The position numbers and the translations under genes were made by a program. Under the pieces are notes generated by a model. It was given only the letters and a program-made list of their open reading frames with translations. It had not been told where the DNA came from and searched no databases. Below are positions 8,716 through 16,244 of a stretch of DNA of 56,086 bases, piece by piece. The stretch's first letter is position 1. The number at the start of each line of letters is the position of its first letter. The DNA comes from Planctomycetaceae bacterium (GTDB lineage: Bacteria > Planctomycetota > Phycisphaerae > Phycisphaerales > SM1A02): the NCBI GenBank assembly GCA_002685335.1, contig NYWY01000078.1, forward strand, positions 1 through 56,086, given 5' to 3'.

Positions 8716-8761
8716 CGCGGCCTCCGGCGAATCGACTCGAATCGATTCGCAGAAGGCCGCG
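8716..8761. terminator. Bidirectional stem-loop between convergent genes
   Basis: The outer stem CGCGGCCT/AGGCCGCG (8716-8723, 8754-8761) encloses an inner stem GCGAATCGA/TCGATTCGC (8727-8735, 8742-8750) with a 6-base loop. A short T-rich run follows (GCTCTTTCG). It sits between the ACT-domain gene (+) and the cyclophilin gene (-), and likely terminates both. Confidence 0.6.
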
Positions 8762-8819
8762 CTCTTTCGTCATCCTTCCGCCGCGAACCCTTCGCGATGT
8801 CGGAGGCATCGGTCCGGGA

Positions 8820-10136
8820 TCACCCTCCGGACGGAGTCTCGGACGCGGTTTCGGGATCCTTGGAAGCATCGGACTCGACCGCCTCCGCGGCGTTCGTCGT
8901 CGCGGGCGACGTCACCTCGGCCGCGGGAGCCTCGGGAGTGGGACCCGCGGCCGGAGTCGGAATCGGACCCGGAGTCGGAAGCGTCTCCGCGACGTAGTCG
9001 CGTTCGGGACGGGAGATCGTCGCGACTTCCAGGAGATCTTCGTCGCGTCGAATCGCCTCCACCACCTCGATGCCGTCGATCACCCGGCCGAAGACCGTGT
9101 ATTCCTGATTGAGATTCTCCGCCGGTTCGAGCACGATGTAGAACTGCGAACTTCCACTGTTGGGAATCGACCGGCCGGGCTTTGATGGATCGGGACTCTT
9201 GGCCATCGCCACGCTCCCGGCGAAGTGGAATCGCTTGTCCACTCGGCCGGACTCGTCGGGAATCCAAGTGCCACGACCGCCGGCTCCGGCCGGACTGGTG
9301 GAACCGGGACGGGAGTTCGGATCGCCACCCTGGGCGACGAAGTTGGGTTCGACTCGGTGGAAACGAGTTCCGTCGAAGAAGTCCTGTTCCGCGAGCTCGA
9401 TGAAGTTGGCCACCGTGTTGGGCGCTTCGTTCTCGTAGAGCATGATCGTGACCGGGCCCTTGCTGGTGATCAGTTGCATGATCGGGGCCGTCCCGGCGGC
9501 ATCCTCCGCCTCTCGTCGGGCCGATTCATCCTGCCAGAGGGCCGACCATCGGGTCGCCTCGCCTCGGATGCGGGTGGCCTGGCCTCGAATCCCGGGTTTG
9601 GCGAGACCGGCCTCCGGAATGGAATCGATGGCCGCGATCGCTTCGGGGAACTGGTTTCGGGACATGTGGGCCCGAGCGAGCAGGATCCCGCCTTCGGGTT
9701 CCACCGCGAGATCGATGGGATCCGCTTTGAGGATCATCGGAATGCTCTGGTATCGATTCTGTCCGAGCCGGTGTCTCGCCCACTCGACCTGGACGCGGTC
9801 GCGGTCGGAGAGAGAGGCGAGTCGTTCATAGTCTTCGTCGATGCGTTGATCGTCGCCCAGCCAGATCGCGACCTGGAGATCCATCGCCACGGGTCGGGGG
9901 TCGTTCGGATTGGTCTCTCGGAACGCGTCGAGCTTCGACTGGAGATCGACCAGGGAGGCTTTTTCATTCGCTCCGATGGTTCGCTTGGCCGCCATGTAAC
10001 GCTTGAGCTGGTCGTACTCCGCTCGGAGCGAGGACCAGTCCTCGGCGTGGGCGTGCCCGCCGCCGAGCAGGATGCAGACGGCGAGGGTCGGAATGATGAG
10101 TCGGTGCAGGTCGCACCGGAAGGTGAATCGGGCCAT
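8820..10136 (-). CDS. Exported cyclophilin-type peptidyl-prolyl isomerase
   Basis: 438 residues. A signal peptide (1-31, ...GGGHAHA-ED) is followed by a helical TPR-like region of about 180 residues, then a cyclophilin domain. Cyclophilin motifs: NFIELAEQDFFDGTRFHRV, FVAQGGDPNSR and NSGSSQFYIVL, containing the usual catalytic FHR and Gln residues. The C-terminal 70 residues are Pro/Ala/Glu-rich and disordered. It should speed prolyl isomerisation of exported proteins in the envelope. The start is ATG 10136 with GGGAGAG about 7 bases upstream. The helical domain before the catalytic domain suggests a holdase or docking role. Confidence 0.85.
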   Translation of the reverse strand: MARFTFRCDLHRLIIPTLAVCILLGGGHAHAEDWSSLRAEYDQLKRYMAAKRTIGANEKASLVDLQSKLDAFRETNPNDPRPVAMDLQVAIWLGDDQRIDEDYERLASLSDRDRVQVEWARHRLGQNRYQSIPMILKADPIDLAVEPEGGILLARAHMSRNQFPEAIAAIDSIPEAGLAKPGIRGQATRIRGEATRWSALWQDESARREAEDAAGTAPIMQLITSKGPVTIMLYENEAPNTVANFIELAEQDFFDGTRFHRVEPNFVAQGGDPNSRPGSTSPAGAGGRGTWIPDESGRVDKRFHFAGSVAMAKSPDPSKPGRSIPNSGSSQFYIVLEPAENLNQEYTVFGRVIDGIEVVEAIRRDEDLLEVATISRPERDYVAETLPTPGPIPTPAAGPTPEAPAAEVTSPATTNAAEAVESDASKDPETASETPSGG

Positions 10137-10168
10137 CGAGAGGCTCTCCCAGGATCCGGGGTCGGAAT

Positions 10169-10975
10169 TCAGGCGTTGACGGTGCAGGCGGTCCGGGGGG
10201 TCTCCCAGACCGTGACCGCATGGAGACGAGGTTCGTTGCGGAGGGTTTGAATCGGCTCGCGCAGGAGATCGACGCATCGTGCCGCGATGTTCTCGACGCT
10301 CGCCACCCGATCTCGAAAGTCGTCGAGATCGAGGTTGAGGTGCTTGTGATCGAAGCGATCGATCAGATTTCGATTCACGATCGCATCGAGGGCATCGACG
10401 GAGATCGCATCGTGATCGGAGCCGCAGGCGACCTCGACCTCGACTTCGTAGTTGTGGCCATGTCCGTGAAGATTGCTGCATTTTCCGAACAGGGCGGCAT
10501 TGGCCGCGTCGTCGAGCTCCGGCAGATGGAGTCGATGTGAGGCGGAGAATTCGTACCGGCGACGGAGGCGAATCGTGGACATGGATTCCGATTCTATCCG
10601 CCACCACGTCATGGGCTCGGTCGAGAGCATGGCCGCGGAGGGTGGGGGGGCGAGTTGTTCGGAGACGGCACGGTGGAGGATTTTCAGCGCCTCCGGGACG
10701 CTCAGTTCTCCCTCGGCGTGGCGAGGCAGGAGTCTCGGCAGGGCGTTTTCTCGGACCGCCGCGTCGATGCGATCGATCCCCACGAGGTAGCCGGTGCGGG
10801 GATCGGGTCGCCCTTGAACTTCGATCTTCGCGGTCCAGGAGGCGCCGGCGGTGGTGTTCATCCCCGGCCAACCCGCATGGGTGTTTCCTCGGGGGCTTGA
10901 AAGTGCTTTCTGGGTGTCTCGATCGCGGGTGAGCGAGAAGCGGACCGTACGGGAAAGTCTTGCTTCAGGACTCAT
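10169..10975 (-). CDS. QueD-like 6-carboxytetrahydropterin synthase with tandem T-fold
   Basis: 268 residues. The C-terminal half (about 140-268) is a full QueD/PTPS domain: RRYEFSASHRLH supplies one zinc His, NLHGHGHNYEVEV the other two plus the catalytic region, and a later FDHKHLNLD motif follows. It forms the queuosine precursor from dihydroneopterin triphosphate. The N-terminal half is a degenerate T-fold (RTVRFSLTRD, NTHAGWPG, GRPDPRTGYLV) without the zinc histidines. Start ATG 10975 (GTG 10984 possible). It lies 32 bases upstream of the cyclophilin gene. No preQ1 riboswitch seen. Confidence 0.82.
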   Translation of the reverse strand: MSPEARLSRTVRFSLTRDRDTQKALSSPRGNTHAGWPGMNTTAGASWTAKIEVQGRPDPRTGYLVGIDRIDAAVRENALPRLLPRHAEGELSVPEALKILHRAVSEQLAPPPSAAMLSTEPMTWWRIESESMSTIRLRRRYEFSASHRLHLPELDDAANAALFGKCSNLHGHGHNYEVEVEVACGSDHDAISVDALDAIVNRNLIDRFDHKHLNLDLDDFRDRVASVENIAARCVDLLREPIQTLRNEPRLHAVTVWETPRTACTVNA

Positions 10976-11111
10976 GGGAGGCACTCGAAGACGGCCTTCC
11001 CGATGACGGGGAGGCGATTTGCGGGGGGGGGGAAGGTCCGACTTTCAAGCCCCGTTTGGGGGAATCGAGCCGCATGACTGGGAAAAAACATGGTTTCGGC
11101 GAGAAGCAGGG

Positions 11112-11139
11112 TTGCGGCCGAACCCTCGCATGCTAGCCT
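11112..11139 (+). promoter_or_regulatory. Putative sigma70 promoter for a small RNA
   Basis: TTGCGG (11112-11117), 16-base spacer, TAGCCT (11134-11139). The predicted start is near 11146. It points at a strong terminator 35 bases further on, with no open reading frame between. Confidence 0.4.
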
Positions 11140-11145
11140 ACTGAA

Positions 11146-11219
11146 GTCGTCGAAGGGCGACCCAACCCCACCCCCGGAAGGGCTCGGTTCGAGGCTTGCC
11201 TCAGCCGGGCCTTTTTTTT
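11146..11219 (+). ncRNA. Candidate small RNA (about 70-75 nt)
   Basis: Between the divergent QueD-like and YdjY-type genes. A short hairpin (GTCG/CGAC near 11147-11163) is followed by a C-rich single-stranded stretch (CCAACCCCACCCCC) and then a terminator hairpin with eight Ts. That layout is common in trans-acting sRNAs that pair with G-rich ribosome sites. No family recognised: it lacks SRP, tmRNA and 6S signatures. Could instead be the end of an unannotated upstream transcript. Confidence 0.35.
11178..11219 (+). terminator. Intrinsic terminator with T8 tract
   Basis: GGCTCGG/CCGGGCC (11181-11187, 11205-11211, one G-U), extended by A-T pairs, with an inner GAGG/CCTC stem, then TTTTTTTT (11212-11219). 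The strongest terminator in the window, yet no + strand gene precedes it. Confidence 0.75.
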
Positions 11220-11299
11220 CATCTCACGCACGAGACGCTCCCGGGGGGTGGCGTCGACCCGAAATCGACGGTGATCGGGAGTCCGGTTCACGGCATCGA

Positions 11300-11305
11300 T
11301 AGGAT
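11300..11305 (+). promoter_or_regulatory. -10 element (TAGGAT), leaderless promoter
   Basis: TAGGAT, 6 bases, then ATG at 11312. No Shine-Dalgarno. Confidence 0.55.
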
Positions 11306-11311
11306 CTGAAC

Positions 11312-12058
11312 ATGTCCGTGCTCCGACTGAATGCCCTCGTCGTGATCCTGTTCGCGTCCACCCTCGGATGTCGGACGATCGATCCCTCGGTCTCCGATCC
11401 CGATCCGGTGGCGTCCCCGGTCGCCAAGGCCATTTCCGAGTCGATTCCCGAACCGCGCCGCATCACCCTGGAGGGGGACGTGGTGGTGACGGTCGATGGC
11501 GGACGGGTGGAGATGCCCGGATGGATCGCCTTGTCCGAGGGCTGGCTGGAGGTCGCGGTCTGCCGGCAGGGCACCCGCGAGCACGAAGCGATCGTGGCGA
11601 CCGTCGCCCTGCCTTCGGTGGTGCATTCCGGCCTCCTGCTGGCCGGTTTCAAGCCCGGTTCACCGGCCCGGTATCGGGCCGAGATGCCTCCGCTTCCCGC
11701 CAGCGGGGATCACATCGAGATCGATCTGATGTTCGAGCTCGACCAGCAGCGGGTGACGATCCCGCTCGGACGGGCGATCGACGACGAACGAGGGGATCCC
11801 GCTCCCGAGTGGGTCTTCGCCGGTTCGGGTTTTCGTCCGAATCCACCCTCGCTCGGTCCGGGGGAGTTCTATGTCGCGGACTATGCGGGGACCTTGATCG
11901 GCCTGACCACCTTCGGAGACGAGATGCTCGCCGCGGTCGAGGTTCGATCTCCGGAGATCGGGGTGGATCCGCCGGTCTGGCAGATCCGACCCGGAGTCCT
12001 TCCACCGGAGGGGACGCCGGTCACGGTGGTCTACCGGCGGCCGACTTCCGCCGACTGA
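11312..12058 (+). CDS. YdjY-domain lipoprotein
   Basis: 248 residues. The signal peptide ends in lipobox ASTLGC (Cys about 20), giving a lipid-anchored envelope protein. Residues about 55-120 carry the YdjY-type core (CRQGTREHEAIVAT then VVHSGLLLAGFKPG), a domain common in planctomycete exported proteins of unknown biochemical role. The C-terminal half has strand-forming segments and a conserved-looking WVFAGSGF. Convergent with ruvC, with one base between the stops. Function unknown. Confidence 0.72.
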   Translation: MSVLRLNALVVILFASTLGCRTIDPSVSDPDPVASPVAKAISESIPEPRRITLEGDVVVTVDGGRVEMPGWIALSEGWLEVAVCRQGTREHEAIVATVALPSVVHSGLLLAGFKPGSPARYRAEMPPLPASGDHIEIDLMFELDQQRVTIPLGRAIDDERGDPAPEWVFAGSGFRPNPPSLGPGEFYVADYAGTLIGLTTFGDEMLAAVEVRSPEIGVDPPVWQIRPGVLPPEGTPVTVVYRRPTSAD

Positions 12059-12059
12059 A

Positions 12060-12563
12060 TCAGTGGCCGGTCAGCCCGGCGGTGGGATCATCGAGCCGAT
12101 TGGCCGCGCACAACGCGATCGCCAACGCATCCGCGACGTCCGGAGGTTCGGGCGGAGCCGCGAGGCCGCATCGACTGGCGATGGCCAGCTGCATCTTGGT
12201 CTTGTCCGCGGCACCATCGCCGGTGAGTGACTTCTTGACCTGGGCGGGAGGGTGTTCGACCACGTCGATGCCGCGTTGAGCGGCGGCCAGGAGTATCACC
12301 CCGCGCCCGTGAGCCATCCTGACCCCGGTCGATGCCCGGTCGGGATGGGTGAACACGGTCTCCACCGCGACCAGTTCGGGCCCCAGATCATCGATCACGC
12401 CGGCGATGTCTTCGTACAGCCTCCTCAGGCGGGCGGGGAGGGGTAGGTCGGTGGGGATTCGAAGCACCCCACCTTCGACCACCCTGGTCTCATCCGAGGA
12501 TGAGACCTCCACCACGCCGTAGCCGGTGATTCGCAGGCCGGGGTCGATGCCGAGGATCCGCAT
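12060..12563 (-). CDS. ruvC: RuvC, Holliday junction resolvase
   Basis: 167 residues, the normal family length. It cuts Holliday junctions symmetrically, working with RuvAB. Acidic active site in order: D7 in MRILGIDPG, E68 in LVAVETVF, and D142/D145 in PPDVADALAIA. The start is at MRILGIDPG; an upstream extension of 33 residues is basic and unlike RuvC. It follows the ABC ATPase gene by 29 bases. ruvA and ruvB are not in the window. Confidence 0.92.
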   Translation of the reverse strand: MRILGIDPGLRITGYGVVEVSSSDETRVVEGGVLRIPTDLPLPARLRRLYEDIAGVIDDLGPELVAVETVFTHPDRASTGVRMAHGRGVILLAAAQRGIDVVEHPPAQVKKSLTGDGAADKTKMQLAIASRCGLAAPPEPPDVADALAIALCAANRLDDPTAGLTGH

Positions 12564-12592
12564 GATTCGTTTCCGAGGGCGTCGGCCCGGCT

Positions 12593-13348
12593 TCAGGAGG
12601 CGACGCCGCCGGCGATGTCGCTCGAGATCTCGCCATCGGTCAGGCGGACGATTCGCTGACATCGCTCGGCGACCGCATCGTCATGCGTGACCATGATGAC
12701 GGTCAGGCCGGCCTGGTGGAGATCGTCGAAGAGTCCGAGAATCGCCTCGCCGGTCCGACTGTCGAGATTCCCGGTCGGTTCGTCGGCCATGAGGATCGCG
12801 GGGTCGGTGACCAGGGCCCGGGCGATGGCGACCCGCTGTTGCTGACCGCCGGAGAGTTCGCTCGGGCGATGGCCGAGTCGGTCGGAGAGCCCGACCAGTT
12901 CGAGCTTCGACTTTGCGAGTTCGAGTCGCTGGGCTCCGGAGATCCCCTGATAGAAGAGCGGGACTTCCACGTTTTCGACGATGGTGAGCTCGCTGATCAG
13001 GTTGAAGGCCTGGAAGACGAAGCCGATTCGTCGGCCACGAGCCTTGCTCAGGGCCTTGTCGTCCAGCGTGGAGACGTCGAGGTCGTCCAGGAAATAATGT
13101 CCCGCGGTCGGCCGATCGAGGCAGCCGAGAATATTCATCAGCGTGCTCTTCCCGCTGCCGCTGGAACCCATGATCGCCAGGTACTGCCCGGTGTTGATCG
13201 AAAGGTCGATCCCCCGGAGGGCTTCCACCAGAATGGACCCGTCGGGCTTGAAGTAGTGCTTCTTGATTCCTTCAAGTCGAACCGCCACTCCGGGGTCGAG
13301 GTTGGCGGAGGAGGTGACGGCATCGACGCTGGCGGATTGAGCATTCAC
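12593..13348 (-). CDS. LolD/MacB-type ABC transporter ATPase
   Basis: 251 residues. Walker [11 protein letters not shown]-loop FQAFNLI, signature LSGGQQQR, Walker [13 protein letters not shown] and H-loop VTHDD are all present. The layout and DEPTGNLDS match the lipoprotein-releasing (LolD) and macrolide-export (MacB) group. These drive a membrane partner of FtsX type; no such permease lies nearby, so substrate and partner are unknown. The GTG start at 13348 is chosen because TACACT lies exactly 6 bases upstream; longer readings add an Arg/Pro-rich stretch. Confidence 0.86.
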   Translation of the reverse strand: MNAQSASVDAVTSSANLDPGVAVRLEGIKKHYFKPDGSILVEALRGIDLSINTGQYLAIMGSSGSGKSTLMNILGCLDRPTAGHYFLDDLDVSTLDDKALSKARGRRIGFVFQAFNLISELTIVENVEVPLFYQGISGAQRLELAKSKLELVGLSDRLGHRPSELSGGQQQRVAIARALVTDPAILMADEPTGNLDSRTGEAILGLFDDLHQAGLTVIMVTHDDAVAERCQRIVRLTDGEISSDIAGGVAS

Positions 13349-13354
13349 GTCCCG

Positions 13355-13360
13355 AGTGTA
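13355..13360 (-). promoter_or_regulatory. -10 element (TACACT), leaderless promoter with a GTG start
   Basis: Minus strand TACACT, 6 bases (CGGGAC), then GTG at 13348. It supports both the start codon and leaderless transcription of the ABC ATPase gene. Confidence 0.55.
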
Positions 13361-13404
13361 GTCGGGAGAGGGCTTCGGACGCCGTTTCCGTGGCCGTGGT
13401 CGAT

Positions 13405-13410
13405 TAGACT
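13405..13410 (+). promoter_or_regulatory. -10 element (TAGACT) for trpE
   Basis: TAGACT about 24 bases before the GTG at 13434, predicting a leader of about 17 nt. That is too short for an attenuator or leader peptide. No clear -35. Confidence 0.45.
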
Positions 13411-13433
13411 CGGGCCGGTCGCGACCCATTCCG

Positions 13434-15020
13434 GTGTCCGGAGTCCTCCCCGTGCCAGAGTCCATCGATCCGACGAGCGAAGAGGAACCGCGTTCGATCC
13501 AGGTCATCCGGCGGATCTTCGCCGACCAGCTCACGCCCGTTCTCGCTTACCGCCGGCTGGTCGCACCGGATGATCGCACCGCGCCCAGTTTCCTGTTCGA
13601 GTCCGTCGAGCAGGGTGGAGGAGTGGGGCGACATTCGCTGGTCGGGGTCCGGCCGCGGCTTGAATTGATCGGACGCGGCGATTCCCTGGTCACCCTCGAA
13701 CATCCCGCGGATGGCGGAGCGCCGGTGGAGCACCAGCATGAGGGCCGGGATCCGTTCGATCTGGTGCGGGAACTTCGAGTGCGAGCGGCACCGGTCCGCC
13801 TGATCGGGGAGGGGCGGCCGCCGGGCGCCTTCCGCGCGGGGTTCGTCGGGTTCGCCGGCTATGACACCGCTCGCTGGGCCGAGCCCTCGAAACTGCCTTT
13901 CGAAGAGGCCCCCGCCGATGATCGCGGTCTCCCCGACCTGCACCTCGGCCTCTACGGTCGCGTCCTGGTCTTCGACCACGTCGCCAAGACGGTGCACGTG
14001 GTGGCGACCGAACTGATCGCCGATCACGACGACGAGGCCGCCGCGAGTGAAGCGGCCCACCGGGCGGCGGATGAACTCGTGGCGGCGGTCACCGACGATG
14101 CGGTGCACCTCGCACCCGGAGAGATCGATCTGGATCTCGAACGTCCTCCGGCCGCCCCCGAAGTCTCCAGCATGTCACGGGAAGACTTTGAATCGGCGGT
14201 TCGCACCACCCAGGAATACATCGCGGCGGGAGACGCGTTCCAGGTCGTGCTGAGCCAGCGTTTCGAGCGGACGACCGTCGCCGATCCCTTCGATCTCTAT
14301 CGCGCGCTCCGGATCGTGAACCCTTCGCCCTACCAGATCTATCTTCAGGCTCGCGGCTGCATGTTGATCGCCGCCAGTCCTGAAATCCTGTGTCGAGTCC
14401 GGGGACGTGACGTGGTGAACCGCCCGCTGGCGGGCACTCGGAAGCGGGGCCGCGACGAGGCGGAGGATCGAGCCCTGGAGGCGGAGCTCCTCGCGGACGA
14501 GAAGGAGCGGGCGGAACACGTGATGCTGGTGGACCTCGGTCGGAACGATCTGGGGCGGATCTGCGATCCTGGATCGATCTCGCTCGAAGAGGTCATGCAG
14601 GTGGAGCGGTACAGCCACGTGATGCACATCGGTTCGGTGGTGACCGGCAGGCTGCGAGAGGGGGTGGACGATCTCGACGCCCTGCGGGCGACTCTGCCGG
14701 TGGGCACGGTCAGTGGGGCTCCGAAGATCCGGGCGATGCAGATCATCGACGAGCTGGAGCCGGTGCGTCGGGGTCCGTATGCCGGAGGCATCGGGGCGAT
14801 CGATCTCGAAGGCGATCTCGACATTGCGATCGCGTTGCGAACCATGGTGGTCCCGACGGAGCGTGGCTCGGCTCCCTGGACCATTCACCTGCAGGCCGGA
14901 GCGGGGGTGGTCCTCGACTCGGATCCGGCGGCGGAATGGCAGGAGACGGTGAACAAGGCGGCGGCCCTGGGACGGGCGATCGATCTCGCCGAGTCCGCCT
15001 TTGGTTCGAATTCTCGTTGA
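13434..15020 (+). CDS. trpE: Anthranilate synthase component I
   Basis: 528 residues. It makes anthranilate from chorismate, with ammonia supplied by TrpG. Chorismate-binding motifs: NPSPYQIYL, NRPLAGTRKRG, LVDLGRNDLGRICDPGS, LPVGTVSGAPKIRAMQIID and YAGGIGAIDLEGDLD. An N-terminal FLFESVEQGG matches the Trp feedback region (LLES type). Length and order are typical of TrpE rather than PabB. GTG start at 13434; GTG at 13452 is possible. trpG is not adjacent, and trpB lies 12 kb away on the other strand, so the trp genes are dispersed. Its stop abuts that of the next convergent gene. Confidence 0.93.
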   Translation: MSGVLPVPESIDPTSEEEPRSIQVIRRIFADQLTPVLAYRRLVAPDDRTAPSFLFESVEQGGGVGRHSLVGVRPRLELIGRGDSLVTLEHPADGGAPVEHQHEGRDPFDLVRELRVRAAPVRLIGEGRPPGAFRAGFVGFAGYDTARWAEPSKLPFEEAPADDRGLPDLHLGLYGRVLVFDHVAKTVHVVATELIADHDDEAAASEAAHRAADELVAAVTDDAVHLAPGEIDLDLERPPAAPEVSSMSREDFESAVRTTQEYIAAGDAFQVVLSQRFERTTVADPFDLYRALRIVNPSPYQIYLQARGCMLIAASPEILCRVRGRDVVNRPLAGTRKRGRDEAEDRALEAELLADEKERAEHVMLVDLGRNDLGRICDPGSISLEEVMQVERYSHVMHIGSVVTGRLREGVDDLDALRATLPVGTVSGAPKIRAMQIIDELEPVRRGPYAGGIGAIDLEGDLDIAIALRTMVVPTERGSAPWTIHLQAGAGVVLDSDPAAEWQETVNKAAALGRAIDLAESAFGSNSR

Positions 15021-15992
15021 TCACCGATCGTGAGGCGTCTGGGGAAATTCCCGTTTCGGCGGGCGTTCCGGCTCCAGGGGAATCGAGTCGCGGTTCACCG
15101 GGTCGGACCTCACCGGGTTGGCGGCACGACCTCGTCGGAAGTGGATCCAGGCGCCGCCGATCCGGGTCCTGGTCGGGCCACGGCGTCGATCCTCGACGTG
15201 GTCATCGAGGAACACCGCTTGAATCCCGGTGATCATCACCCGTGTGAGGTGGGCCGCGAGGACGCTGCCGAGCAACGAGATGATCGTCACCACGACCAGC
15301 GTGATCTGCAGGGGCGACGAGAGGGGGGTCGCGGTCACGGTGCCGACGGACACCAGGCTGATCAGGCCGAGCGAGAAGATTCCAGCGATGAGAGACGCGG
15401 CGATCGCCACCATTCCCACGAATCGCATGACCGAATCGTCGAGTCGTCGCCCGAGTCGGAATCCGGCGATCAAGGGACTCAGAAGTCCGGCGACGCCCGC
15501 CATCGACCAGCCGGCCAAGGCGATGAGGAGGGCCACGCGGGGAAGGGGCCCCGCGACGACGAGGCCGAAGACCACGAGGGTGATGAACGCCGCGACGGGT
15601 TCCACGAACGTGGGGATCCGCATCGACCGCTCGAATCCGATTTCGTCGAATCTGCGAAGCGGACTCCGGCGGAACTGCCTCCATCCGTGGATCCGCAAGA
15701 TCGTGCACATCGTCACCAGGAGCATCGCGATCTGAGCGCAGAGGGGAGCCAGCATGAGCCCTGAAATCGGAGCCGCGGAGGTCCAGGCACCCATGGCGAG
15801 CGAATCCAGTCCGCTCCGCGAAAACGCTGATCCGGGGTCCACCCGAGAGGGATCCTCGGGCCAGATGGTGTTGGAGGCGAGGGCGGCTCCACACTCCGGA
15901 CAGTTGGCCGAACGTCCGGAACCCCGCAGGTCGTACCCGCAGGTGCCACACCGCGGGCCGAGGTTTCCGAGGTTGGCAGCGTTGGTGCTCAT
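15021..15992 (-). CDS. Zinc-ribbon membrane protein, function unknown
   Basis: 323 residues. It begins with a zinc ribbon (CGTCGYDLRG ... CPECG, residues about 15-37), a cysteine pattern seen repeatedly in planctomycete membrane proteins. About five or six transmembrane segments follow (for example around 90-110, 140-160, 170-190, 205-225 and 235-260), then a basic tail of about 55 residues rich in Arg and Pro. The ribbon should face the cytoplasm. The start is at MSTNAANLG, directly before the ribbon. Function unknown. Confidence 0.68.
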   Translation of the reverse strand: MSTNAANLGNLGPRCGTCGYDLRGSGRSANCPECGAALASNTIWPEDPSRVDPGSAFSRSGLDSLAMGAWTSAAPISGLMLAPLCAQIAMLLVTMCTILRIHGWRQFRRSPLRRFDEIGFERSMRIPTFVEPVAAFITLVVFGLVVAGPLPRVALLIALAGWSMAGVAGLLSPLIAGFRLGRRLDDSVMRFVGMVAIAASLIAGIFSLGLISLVSVGTVTATPLSSPLQITLVVVTIISLLGSVLAAHLTRVMITGIQAVFLDDHVEDRRRGPTRTRIGGAWIHFRRGRAANPVRSDPVNRDSIPLEPERPPKREFPQTPHDR

Positions 15993-16232
15993 GTCGGAGA
16001 TGATCCCTATCGGTCGGTCGTTCGAGCGAGGGCCGAGGGCGAAGGACGGGCCGTCTGATAAGAAACCCGGATTCCAACCCTCTCCGAACTTTCCGACCCC
16101 GATACGGTATGAGAAGTCACCGATGCGGTCCTTTGTGGATACGCAGCTCCGTCCGGCCGATTCCATCCGGCCGGGTTCCTACAGATCCGGGTCTCAAGCC
16201 CCGGAGTTCGTTTCCGGGATTCAATCCCCAGG

Positions 16233-16238
16233 GATTCT
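16233..16238 (+). promoter_or_regulatory. Possible -10 (GATTCT) for the S41 protease gene
   Basis: GATTCT, 6 bases, then ATG at 16245. It has the spacing of the TANNNT group but G at the first position. No Shine-Dalgarno. Confidence 0.35.
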
Positions 16239-16244
16239 TCGACC

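Noticed and set aside
10976..11311. preQ1 riboswitch upstream of the QueD-like gene
   Set aside because: No preQ1-I or preQ1-II core or pseudoknot-like pairing on the minus strand near the start.
13361..13433. Tryptophan attenuator or leader peptide before trpE
   Set aside because: The likely leader is about 17 nt, with no Trp codons or alternative stems.
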